The notes under the pieces are model-generated. The model did not search any database and was not told the origin of the DNA. It was given only the letters and a program-made list of their open reading frames with translations. From Pseudomonadota bacterium (GTDB lineage: Bacteria; Pseudomonadota; Alphaproteobacteria; Rhizobiales; Methylopilaceae): 7,993 bases of DNA. The position numbers were made by a program, and so were the translations under genes. Positions 1-6,023 of the stretch are shown here, piece by piece; the first letter of the stretch is position 1, and each line of letters opens with the position of its first letter. Where the stretch lies: assembly GCA_023388965.1 (NCBI GenBank), contig JAEWFF010000027.1, positions 1-7,993 on the forward strand, in the 5' to 3' direction.

Positions 1-978
1 GAACTGACCTGCTTGCAGGCAAACGACGGCGCGCTGCTGCTGGACGAGTTCCCCGCGCAACCCTCGACCGAGATTATCGCGGCGCTTTATTCCACCGGCA
101 ACGGCACCGGTCGGCTGCGCGGCAATCGCAAGCTGGCGCTCGAAAAAACGACGCATTGGCGCACGGCGATGCTCTCCACCTCCGAGCGCCCGATCGCCGC
201 CATGCTGGCCAGCGCACGCATCGACATGCCGGCCGGCCTCAGCGTGCGGCTGATCGATATCCCGGCCCGCTCCTGGACGCATGGCATCTTCGAGAACCTG
301 CATGGCTATGCCTCGGGCCACGCGCTGTCCGAGGCGATCCGTGACGCTGCCGGCCGCCACCATGGCCACGCACTGCCGGCCTTCGTGCAGCGGCTGATCG
401 AGCATCACGCCATCATCGCAACCACGGTGCCCGCCCTGATCGAAAGGTTGCAGCCCGACATGCTGGCGGCCGTCGGCCTGACGGTGGACTCGCCTGACGG
501 TCCGGTGCAGCGCGTGCTGAAGCGCCTGGCGCTGATCGCTGCCACGGGCGAGATCGCCGCGCGGCTGGGCGTCCTGCCCTGGCCGCAGAACACCGCCTCT
601 GTGGCGCTGACCGAGATCGCCCGTCTTTGGCACCGGGCCCATGCGGCCCAGCCCCCCACCAGCGCCGAGGCGATGGCACATCGGCTCACGGGATGGTTGC
701 GCGCCAACCGGCACCGCTTGCTCCGGCCCGGAGCGGTCCTTGGTGACAATGACGTGGGTTGGATCGACATGAACTGGATCTATCTTGGGGCCGAGGCTTT
801 GCGCACCGAGGTCGCTTCCGGCATGCAGGCCGAGCGGGCGGTCAAGTTGCTGCGTGAAGCCGGCATCCTGGTGCCCGGCGGCGAGCGGGTGTCCTCGCAG
901 TACAAGCTCCCCCGCAGCATCGATCCGGACCGCAACCGGGCCTACCGGCTGGATCGCTCCATGCTGGAGATGGGCTAG
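1..978 (+). CDS. DUF927-type helicase/primase-associated protein, C-terminal part (5' end outside window)
   Basis: The frame is open from base 1 to the TAG at 976-978, giving 325 residues with no start in the window; a TTG at 13 is not needed. Near the left edge is a Walker-B-like segment ALLLDEF (Asp15, Glu16 of the visible part). It is followed by a Tyr-x-x-x-Asn-Gly-x-Gly-x-x-Arg segment, then W-R-T-A-M-L-S-T-S-E, the sensor-like strand typical of DUF927 proteins. These are helicase-like ATPases commonly encoded on plasmids, prophages and integrative elements and thought to act in replication of the element. The remaining residues look like the helical C-terminal region, ending in a winged-helix-like segment (AVKLLREAGILVPGGERVSSQYKLP). 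The Walker A loop must lie upstream of the window. Family assignment is by motif recall, not a search; the exact role is unknown. Confidence 0.75.
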   Translation, partial: ELTCLQANDGALLLDEFPAQPSTEIIAALYSTGNGTGRLRGNRKLALEKTTHWRTAMLSTSERPIAAMLASARIDMPAGLSVRLIDIPARSWTHGIFENLHGYASGHALSEAIRDAAGRHHGHALPAFVQRLIEHHAIIATTVPALIERLQPDMLAAVGLTVDSPDGPVQRVLKRLALIAATGEIAARLGVLPWPQNTASVALTEIARLWHRAHAAQPPTSAEAMAHRLTGWLRANRHRLLRPGAVLGDNDVGWIDMNWIYLGAEALRTEVASGMQAERAVKLLREAGILVPGGERVSSQYKLPRSIDPDRNRAYRLDRSMLEMG

Positions 979-983
979 CTCAG

Positions 984-1008
984 CGGGGGGATTGTTTTCC
1001 CCCCTCGC
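984..1008 (+). terminator. G/C stem-loop just after the DUF927 gene
   Basis: Six bases after the DUF927 stop codon, GGGGGGA (985-991) pairs with TCCCCCC (998-1004) around a 6-nt loop. No T-run follows, so it is not a textbook intrinsic terminator. It may still act as a 3' mRNA-stabilising hairpin or weak terminator. Confidence 0.35.
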
Positions 1009-2059
1009 CGCACTCTCTCGGACCGGACCTCGTCGCGTGACATCAGTTGCCCCCCGATGCGCAGCCCCCACATCTTGGGTCACAGTGTTGCGCCGGCGCC
1101 GCTGGCCGGCCATCTTCCTGCTCATGGGGCTGGATCGGCGGGTTTCGCAAACGCTTCATCGGGAACATGCTGGCGCGGTACCAGAATGCCAACTTCGCCG
1201 CACGTTGCTTTGCCCAGATCGAGGGCTTCGGCAGTGAGGCTCATAGACTCAAGTCACCCCATGACATCTGGCCCGCGTCTGATCCTACCCACCAACATTC
1301 GAAGAGCCAGAGATCTTCCCATGCGCCACATGGGGATCGGTCAGGTGGTCCGGATCGGTGATGGCACGCCCACCGGATTAGCCGCAGACACGACGACCAG
1401 CGCCGGCTATGCGATAGCCGAAAGGTAGGATTAACCGAAGCATGGTTTCTCTGGCTGGCCACCGCGAACCGAATTTGAGAATGCTGGTTTCGCAAGTTCG
1501 GCAAATCCTCGAAGACAGCCTCGACCGTCTGCCGCCTTCGACAAGAGCCATACAATCGGTCTCGTGGAGCAACCAATACTGTTCAGGAGCCAGGCGATGA
1601 TCGCCCGCGCGCTTCCCGATGTCACGCTGATCAGATCGTTCAGGATATCGCAGATCAGCGCGATGAAGCATCGGTTGCCTGCGTGGCGGCAGCGGGATTT
1701 GGAACCTCGACTTCCCCGATGATCATAGCCAGTTCCATCACGGCCCGATAAGCATTTTGACCGATTTTCGCCCTTCACCCCATATTATCGAGGAAAGTAA
1801 AATCCCCGTTTCGGAAGATCTGTTTTATTCGATCTGCAAATCGAGCCCGCGGCAAACCCCGATTTCGTTCGTTTAGCGGGGGAATAGTTTCGCAGTTCCC
1901 AGCATTGAGCGGTAAAATCGCATGCCGTCTTCACAGACCACGCCATGGCGGATCAGTTTGTATCCTGATCCGCGGGTGCCGTCTTTTTGCAATGAAGAAC
2001 GGCGTGCCGAAAGTCCTGCAACGATTTACCTCGGAATTGATCTGCCCGGAGACAGGCTT
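1009..2059. other. About 1.05 kb with no recognisable intact gene
   Basis: All open frames here are short, overlap one another on both strands, and give Arg/Ser/His-rich or scrambled translations without a family motif. From about 1400 the base composition looks less GC-rich than the operon to the right, with AT-rich patches at about 1775-1840, which suggests different ancestry. The stretch sits between an element-type helicase gene and a possible IS66 scrap, so decayed mobile DNA is the likeliest content. I could not identify any specific element in it. Confidence 0.5.
1948..1973. repeat. Perfect 9-bp inverted repeat with 8-nt loop
   Basis: GCGGATCAG (1948-1956) and CTGATCCGC (1965-1973) are exact reverse complements separated by TTTGTATC. 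A five-T run follows about 10 bases downstream at 1983-1987, after GGGTGCCGTC. It could be an operator, a hairpin, or an end structure of a lost insertion sequence. No adjacent gene explains it. Confidence 0.6.
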
Positions 2060-2116
2060 GCGGCCATCTTTCTCTCATCCGAACCGATCAATTTTCGCAA
2101 GGGAGTGGACGGGTGG
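2060..2116 (+). pseudogene. Candidate scrap of IS66-family TnpB (Orf2) N-terminus
   Basis: The translation AAIFLSSEPINFRKGVDGW matches the conserved opening of IS66 Orf2/TnpB proteins, which run roughly V-x-[IF]-x-x-A-x-x-P-V-D-F-R-K-G-x-D-G-L. The similarity stops abruptly after D-G-W and does not resume in any frame. No TnpA or TnpC is visible next to it. It is therefore best read as a short relic left by an old insertion. The family motif is recalled, not searched, and 19 residues is little evidence. Confidence 0.45.
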
Positions 2117-2126
2117 CGAACCCGTC
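2108..2126 (-). terminator. Hairpin just downstream of the lysR stop
   Basis: On the - strand GACGGGT pairs exactly with ACCCGTC around a 5-nt loop, starting about 11 bases past the regulator's stop codon. There is no T-tract after it, so terminator function is only suggested by position. It overlaps the end of the IS66-like scrap. Confidence 0.3.
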
Positions 2127-2137
2127 GTAACCGGCAC

Positions 2138-3043
2138 TCAACGGCCCGCCTTGCTTCGATGCCTGAGCGCGTCGACAATGACGCGGAATGCCGGCAGGTT
2201 CTGTCTGCGGCTGGGGTAGTAGAGGAAATATCCGTCGAACATGGGCGACCAGTCGTCCAGAACCTGCACCAAAGCGCCTACAGCGATCCGGTCCGCAACG
2301 ATATCCTCCGGCACATAGGCGATGCCGTAGCCGCTGACTGCCGCGTCGATCATCGCATAGGAGTTGTTGAAGGCCAGTTGCCCGTCCACCCGGACGCGCA
2401 ATTCCTGCCCGTCCTTCTCGAACTCCCAGGCATAGAGGCCGCCGGCACTCTCGTGGCGCATGTTGATGCAGATGTGGCGGACCAGATCGCGTGGGTGCTG
2501 CGGCGTGCCATGTTCGGACAGATAGCCGGGCGACGCCACCGCCACCAGCCGCCAGTCGGGGCCGATGCGCACAGCGATCATATCTTTTTCCACGCTTTCG
2601 CCCAAGCGGACGCCGGCGTCAAAACCTTCCTCGACAATATTGCGGAAGCTGCTGTCAAGGATCAGTTCGACGCTGATATCGGGATAATCCTTCAGCAGCG
2701 GCTTCAGCTTCGGCCAGACCACGCTATCCAGCGCGTGATCCGACAGCGTCAGCCGGATGGATCCCGAGGGCTTGTCGCGCAACGCCGTCAGCGCGGCGAT
2801 CTCTTCCTCGATCTCAACGAGGCGCGGGGTGATGGTTTTCAGCAGCCGCTCACCCGCCGGCGTGGTCGAGACGTTGCGGGTCGTGCGCGTCAGCAGGCGG
2901 ATACCCATACGGGTCTCCAGCTGCTTGATCGCATGGCTCAGCGTCGATTGCGCGACACCGATCCGGGCCGCCGCACGGGTAAAGCTGCGCTCCTCGGCCA
3001 CGATGCGGAACCAAGTGAGTTGGTTGAGGTCGGTCTTTTCCAT
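2138..3043 (-). CDS. LysR-family transcriptional regulator
   Basis: The 301-residue length is typical of the family. The N-terminus holds the winged helix-turn-helix (about residues 5-65; recognition region RAAARIGVAQSTLSHAIKQLE at 23-43, followed by the usual L-x-R-T-T-R and T-x-A-G-E). From about 92 to 295 is the type-2 periplasmic-binding-like effector domain, starting at G-S-I-R-L-T. The ATG at 3043 gives the canonical N-terminus (M-E-K-T-D-L-N-Q-L-T-W-F). No Shine-Dalgarno lies upstream of it. The gene is divergent from the exporter operon across a 112-bp gap containing a perfect dyad, so it most likely controls that operon and itself. The effector is unknown. Sequence style matches LysR proteins of the group that regulate short-chain dehydrogenase, MFS or aldehyde-stress genes, but that is inference. 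Confidence 0.95.
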   Translation of the reverse strand: MEKTDLNQLTWFRIVAEERSFTRAAARIGVAQSTLSHAIKQLETRMGIRLLTRTTRNVSTTPAGERLLKTITPRLVEIEEEIAALTALRDKPSGSIRLTLSDHALDSVVWPKLKPLLKDYPDISVELILDSSFRNIVEEGFDAGVRLGESVEKDMIAVRIGPDWRLVAVASPGYLSEHGTPQHPRDLVRHICINMRHESAGGLYAWEFEKDGQELRVRVDGQLAFNNSYAMIDAAVSGYGIAYVPEDIVADRIAVGALVQVLDDWSPMFDGYFLYYPSRRQNLPAFRVIVDALRHRSKAGR

Positions 3044-3049
3044 TGTGCC

Positions 3050-3078
3050 AGATTAATCGACCGGGTCGATTGATCCAA
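3050..3078 (-). promoter_or_regulatory. Predicted lysR promoter, apparently leaderless
   Basis: On the - strand TTGGAT (3078-3073) and TAATCT (3055-3050) are separated by exactly 17 bp and resemble sigma-70 boxes (4/6 and about 3/6). The start ATG is 7 bases past the -10 box, so transcription would begin at or next to the ATG. This fits the absence of a Shine-Dalgarno. The spacer is almost exactly filled by the 17-bp dyad at 3055-3071, so a bound regulator would block this promoter. Confidence 0.45.
3055..3071. promoter_or_regulatory. LysR-type operator, perfect 17-bp dyad
   Basis: AATCGACC-G-GGTCGATT is an exact inverted repeat and contains the T-N11-A signature of LysR-type sites (T at 3057, A at 3069). 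It lies between the divergent genes, 12 bases from the lysR start. An overlapping smaller dyad, GATTG-ATC-CAATC, sits at 3068-3080. If exporter transcription uses the TATATC at 3117-3122 as its -10 box, the main dyad is centred near -65, the usual position of the LysR recognition site. Confidence 0.6.
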
Positions 3079-3094
3079 TCAAAATGGGACGGGT

Positions 3095-3122
3095 AATCGG
3101 AAAGATTCGGATGGGCTATATC
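3095..3122 (+). promoter_or_regulatory. Possible operon promoter with secondary activator site
   Basis: AATC-N5-GATT at 3095-3107 repeats the outer half-sites of the main operator. A -10-like TATATC is at 3117-3122, and no good -35 box is present at 16-18 bp from it. A weak -35 with an activation half-site next to it is the normal arrangement for LysR-activated promoters. The transcription start would be near 3128. The call rests on pattern and spacing only. Confidence 0.3.
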
Positions 3123-3155
3123 CGGCCAGAACCCAACCCTCAGGAGCAAGCGCAC

Positions 3156-4346
3156 ATGGTTTCCACCGTGGAACATGCCGGCAGCAGGCCGGAGGCCGCA
3201 TGGGGCGCAGTCCTGTCGATGGCGCTTTGCGTGGCGATGCTGATCGCCTCCGAATTCATGCCGGTTAGCCTGCTGACGCCGATGGCCGAAGGGCTGGGCG
3301 CGACCGAAGGCCAGACCGGACAGGCGATCTCGGTCAGCGGGTTGTTCGCCGTTGCGGCCAGCCTGCTCATCACCACCGCAGCCGGGAGGCTGAACCGCAA
3401 ATGGGTGTTGGTGGCTCTGACATTCTTCATGCTGCTGTCGCTGGTGCTGGTCGCGGTGGCGCCGAGCTTCACCGTGCTGATGATCGGACGCGCTGTCTTG
3501 GGCATCTGCATCGGCGGCTTCTGGGCGCTGGCGACGGCGGTGATTATGCGGCTGGTGCCGGCACAGGACGTGCCGCGCGCGCTGGCGCTGATGTATGGCG
3601 GGCAGGCGATTGCGGCGGCCTTCGCCGCGCCGATCGGCAGCTATCTGGGCGGAATCTTCGGCTGGCGCGACGTCTTCTGGGCGCTGACGCCTATCGTCGC
3701 CGTCAACTTGGTCTGGCATCTGATTGCTCTGCCGTCGCTGCCCGCGCAGCAGCGGCAGGATGTCCGTGCACTGTTGGACCTGCTGAAGCGGCCGTATTTC
3801 CGGCGCGGTCTGATCGCCTGCACGCTGTCCTGGGGCTCGGCCTTCAGTATGTTCACCTATCTGCGTCCGTTCTTGGAGCAGATAACCGGCGTGGATGTGG
3901 CCACGCTTTCCACCCTGCTGCTGGTGCTGGGCTGCGCGGGTTTCCTTGGCACCTGGGCGGCGGGGCGTTTCATCAGGGGCAATGTCGCGCCGCTGCTCAA
4001 GTTGCCGGCGCTGGTGATGGGCGGGGCCACGGTCGGGCTGCTGGCTTTCGGCCATTCCATCGTCACCGTGGGCCTGTTCATGGCGATCTGGGGCGCGATG
4101 AACACGATGTTCTCGGTGATCTGGATGACGTGGATGTCGCAGAACGCCGATGACGCGCCCGAGGCCGCCGGCAGCCTGATGGTCGCGGCGATTCAGGGAT
4201 CCATCCTGCTGGGCGCGGTGGTTGGCGGACTGCTGCTGGACGGCATCTCGATCCGGGCGCCCTTCATCGGCAGCGTCGTGCTGGCCGCCTTCGCCGTGGC
4301 GCTGATCGGGAACGGGCGAACGCTGCTGAAACCCAAGGAGACATGA
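3156..4346 (+). CDS. NepI-like MFS efflux transporter (DHA1-type)
   Basis: The product has 396 residues, the same length I recall for E. coli NepI (YicM), a purine ribonucleoside exporter. Shared features include the first membrane segment with S-E-F-M-P-V-S-L-L-T-P-M (32-43), the loop 2-3 motif G-R-L-N-R-K (77-82), G-R-A-x-L-G-x-x-x-G-G-F-W-A (111-124) with M-R-L-V-P after it, and the antiporter-type G-Q-A-I-x5-A-P-I-G-S-Y-L-G segment with G-W-R-D-V-F (149-174). The hydrophobic pattern fits 12 membrane spans in the inner membrane. The start at 3156 is chosen for an AGGAG at 3142-3146 and the NepI-like length; an in-frame ATG at 3084 would add 24 hydrophilic residues over the control region. 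It is first in the operon and divergent from lysR. The substrate here need not be a purine: the neighbours point to a small carbonyl or ester compound. Confidence 0.88.
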   Translation: MVSTVEHAGSRPEAAWGAVLSMALCVAMLIASEFMPVSLLTPMAEGLGATEGQTGQAISVSGLFAVAASLLITTAAGRLNRKWVLVALTFFMLLSLVLVAVAPSFTVLMIGRAVLGICIGGFWALATAVIMRLVPAQDVPRALALMYGGQAIAAAFAAPIGSYLGGIFGWRDVFWALTPIVAVNLVWHLIALPSLPAQQRQDVRALLDLLKRPYFRRGLIACTLSWGSAFSMFTYLRPFLEQITGVDVATLSTLLLVLGCAGFLGTWAAGRFIRGNVAPLLKLPALVMGGATVGLLAFGHSIVTVGLFMAIWGAMNTMFSVIWMTWMSQNADDAPEAAGSLMVAAIQGSILLGAVVGGLLLDGISIRAPFIGSVVLAAFAVALIGNGRTLLKPKET

Positions 4347-4410
4347 GATGACAACTGGCCCTCGCTTTCCCTCCACCCTCTGCTCACCTAAACACGAAGG
4401 AGATATCCCG

Positions 4411-5490
4411 ATGGATGAACGCCTCAGCCGTCGAACCCTGCTTGGGGGATCTCTTGCCGCAAGCAGCGCAATCATGCTGGGCACCGAGTCCACCGTGGCG
4501 CAACCGACCTCCGCAGAAACCGAAGGAAATGCCATGAATCAGGACTGGGACAAGGTCTTCCCGAAGAGTGGGAAGGTCGACCATGAGAAGGTGACCTTCA
4601 CCAACCGTTACGGCATCGCGCTTGCGGGCGACCTCTATCTGCCAAAAGATCGCAGCGACGACCGCCTGCCGGCCATCGTCGTCGCCGGCCCGTTCGGCGC
4701 CGTCAAAGAGCAATCATCTGGCCTTTATGCGCAGACTATGGCCGAGCGCGGCTTCGTCACGCTGGCCTTCGATCCGTCCTTCACCGGCGAAAGCGGCGGT
4801 GAGCCGCGCGATGTCGCCTCGCCCGACATCAACACAGAGGATTTCATGGCGGGCGTGGATTACCTTGGCCTGCACGCTGCCGTGGACCGTGAGCGAATCG
4901 GCGTCATCGGCATCTGCGGCTGGGGCGGCATGGCGCTGAGCGCCGTGGCGGTCGACAAGCGCGTCAAGGCCGTCGCGGCCAGCACCATGTATGACATGAC
5001 CCGCGTCATGTCGCGGGGCTATGACGACAGCATGACATCCGAGCAGCGCGCGGAGGTGCTGGAAACCCTCAGCCGCCAGCGTTGGGAGGATGCCGCGAAT
5101 GGCGCCCCCGCCTATCAGCCGCCCTATAACGAGTTGCAAGGCGGCGAGGCGCAGTTCCTGGTCGATTACCACGATTACTATATGACCTCGCGCGGTTATC
5201 ACGAACGTGCGGTCAATTCGGGCAATGCCTGGACCCAGACAACGCCGCTACCATTCATGAACCTGCCGATCCTCACCCATATCGCGGAAATCTCGCCGCG
5301 TCCGATCCTGCTGATCCATGGCGAGAATGCCCATTCGCGCTATTTCAGCGAAACCGCCTATGAGGCGGCGGCGGAGCCGAAAGAACTGGTGATCATCCCG
5401 GGCGCCAGTCACGTCGATCTTTACGACCGGATGGACGTGATCCCCTTCGACAGGCTGGCGACGTTCTTCGACCAGCATCTTGCCGCCTAG
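4411..5490 (+). CDS. Tat-exported alpha/beta hydrolase with cysteine nucleophile
   Basis: The 359-residue protein starts at 4411 behind GAAGGAG. It opens with a twin-arginine signal (L-S-R-R-T-L-L-G, Arg7-Arg8, then a hydrophobic stretch, likely cleaved after Ala30). The alpha/beta hydrolase domain follows from about residue 56. The nucleophile elbow is G-I-C-G-W-G-G with Cys169 in place of Ser, as in dienelactone-hydrolase-like enzymes. The catalytic His is probably His334 (P-G-A-S-H-V-D-L-Y-D), and the acid probably lies around the G-E-N-A-H segment (303-308). It resembles the YcjY/dienelactone-hydrolase-like group (V-A-G-P-F-G-A-V-K-E-Q motif, 91-101). The substrate is unknown; an ester, lactone or thioester is plausible. 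An upstream in-frame ATG at 4348, also behind AAGGAG, would add 21 residues. A third in-frame ATG at 4534 (Met42) has its own GAAGGA and would give a cytoplasmic form. Confidence 0.88.
   Translation: MDERLSRRTLLGGSLAASSAIMLGTESTVAQPTSAETEGNAMNQDWDKVFPKSGKVDHEKVTFTNRYGIALAGDLYLPKDRSDDRLPAIVVAGPFGAVKEQSSGLYAQTMAERGFVTLAFDPSFTGESGGEPRDVASPDINTEDFMAGVDYLGLHAAVDRERIGVIGICGWGGMALSAVAVDKRVKAVAASTMYDMTRVMSRGYDDSMTSEQRAEVLETLSRQRWEDAANGAPAYQPPYNELQGGEAQFLVDYHDYYMTSRGYHERAVNSGNAWTQTTPLPFMNLPILTHIAEISPRPILLIHGENAHSRYFSETAYEAAAEPKELVIIPGASHVDLYDRMDVIPFDRLATFFDQHLAA
4522..4536 (+). promoter_or_regulatory. Internal ribosome-binding site and ATG inside the hydrolase gene
   Basis: GAAGGA (4522-4527), six bases, then ATG (4534-4536), in frame with the hydrolase. 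Initiation here would drop the whole signal peptide and give a 318-residue protein beginning M-N-Q-D-W-D-K-V-F, close to where the conserved domain begins. Confidence 0.5.
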
Positions 5491-5514
5491 ACCACGACTG
5501 TGAGGTTGCCTGCC

Positions 5515-5982
5515 ATGATGGATGATGCGGACATGCCCACTGAACCCGCCGGCCTCTCCCGGCGTATGTTGTTGGGCATCGCCACCAGCTTAGCCCTTCC
5601 TGCTATCGCCCGCGCCCAGGAAGGATCCGTCATGCGCATCCGGTTCATCTTCGCTGATCAGAGTTTCACCGCGACGCTGGAGGACAATCCTTCGGCCCGC
5701 GACCTCTTCGACATGCTGCCACTGGACCTGACCGTCGAGGATTACTCGACCAACGAGAAGATCGCCTACCTGTCGCGCAAGCTGGCCGAGCAAGGCAGCG
5801 GCCCCTTCGGCAACGAGGCACCAGGCGATCTGTGTTATTATGCGCCATGGGGCAACCTGGCGATGTTCCATGCCCCCTATCGCTGGTCGCGCGGGCTGAT
5901 CCGGCTTGGCCGATTGGACGGCGGGCCTGCGCCCTTACTGGTGCGCGGTGAATATCCGCTGCGCGTCGAACCCCTTGCATGA
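5515..5982 (+). CDS. Cyclophilin-like fold protein with Tat-type signal
   Basis: The product has 155 residues. The start at 5515 is preferred because TGAGG (5501-5505) lies 9 bases upstream; a GTG at 5500 would add five residues. L-S-R-R-M-L-L-G (Arg16-Arg17) plus a hydrophobic segment ending A-I-A-R-A forms a twin-arginine signal, with likely cleavage after Ala34. The mature part (about 40-150) matches the small bacterial cyclophilin-like domain (cyclophil_like2 type): an I-R-F-I-F strand, N-P-S-A-R-D-L-F-D-M-L-P-L-D-L-T-V-E-D-Y, N-E-K-I-A-Y-L, G-D-L-C-Y-Y-A-P-W-G-N-L-A-M-F, and G-L-I-R-L-G-R-L. These proteins share the cyclophilin fold but have no proven isomerase activity. It lies 24 bases after the hydrolase. 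It may be a chaperone or small-molecule-binding partner of the hydrolase in the periplasm, which is inference. Met40 is a second possible start. Confidence 0.85.
   Translation: MMDDADMPTEPAGLSRRMLLGIATSLALPAIARAQEGSVMRIRFIFADQSFTATLEDNPSARDLFDMLPLDLTVEDYSTNEKIAYLSRKLAEQGSGPFGNEAPGDLCYYAPWGNLAMFHAPYRWSRGLIRLGRLDGGPAPLLVRGEYPLRVEPLA
5620..5634 (+). promoter_or_regulatory. Internal ribosome-binding site and ATG inside the cyclophilin-like gene
   Basis: GAAGGA (5620-5625), six bases, then ATG (5632-5634), in frame. The spacing is identical to the internal site of the preceding hydrolase gene. Initiation here yields a 116-residue protein beginning M-R-I-R-F-I-F, exactly the cyclophilin-like domain without signal peptide. 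Confidence 0.5.
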
Positions 5983-6023
5983 TCCGCGCCAGCGGACAAC
6001 TCTTGCCCACAAAGGAACCTGAC

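Noticed and set aside
1431..1778. Overlapping short - strand frames, considered as a decayed transposase
   Set aside because: No DDE, helix-turn-helix or recombinase motif could be recognised in any frame, so no element is claimed.
1922..3073. 383-residue open frame on the + strand
   Set aside because: Most of it is the antisense shadow of lysR. Only the short stretch at 2060-2116 carries an IS66-like motif, and the frame as a whole is not a gene.
2850..4535. 561-residue open frame on the - strand
   Set aside because: It is antisense to the exporter and overlaps the lysR start in another frame. The translation is Arg/Gln/His-rich low complexity, as expected from a GC-rich shadow frame.
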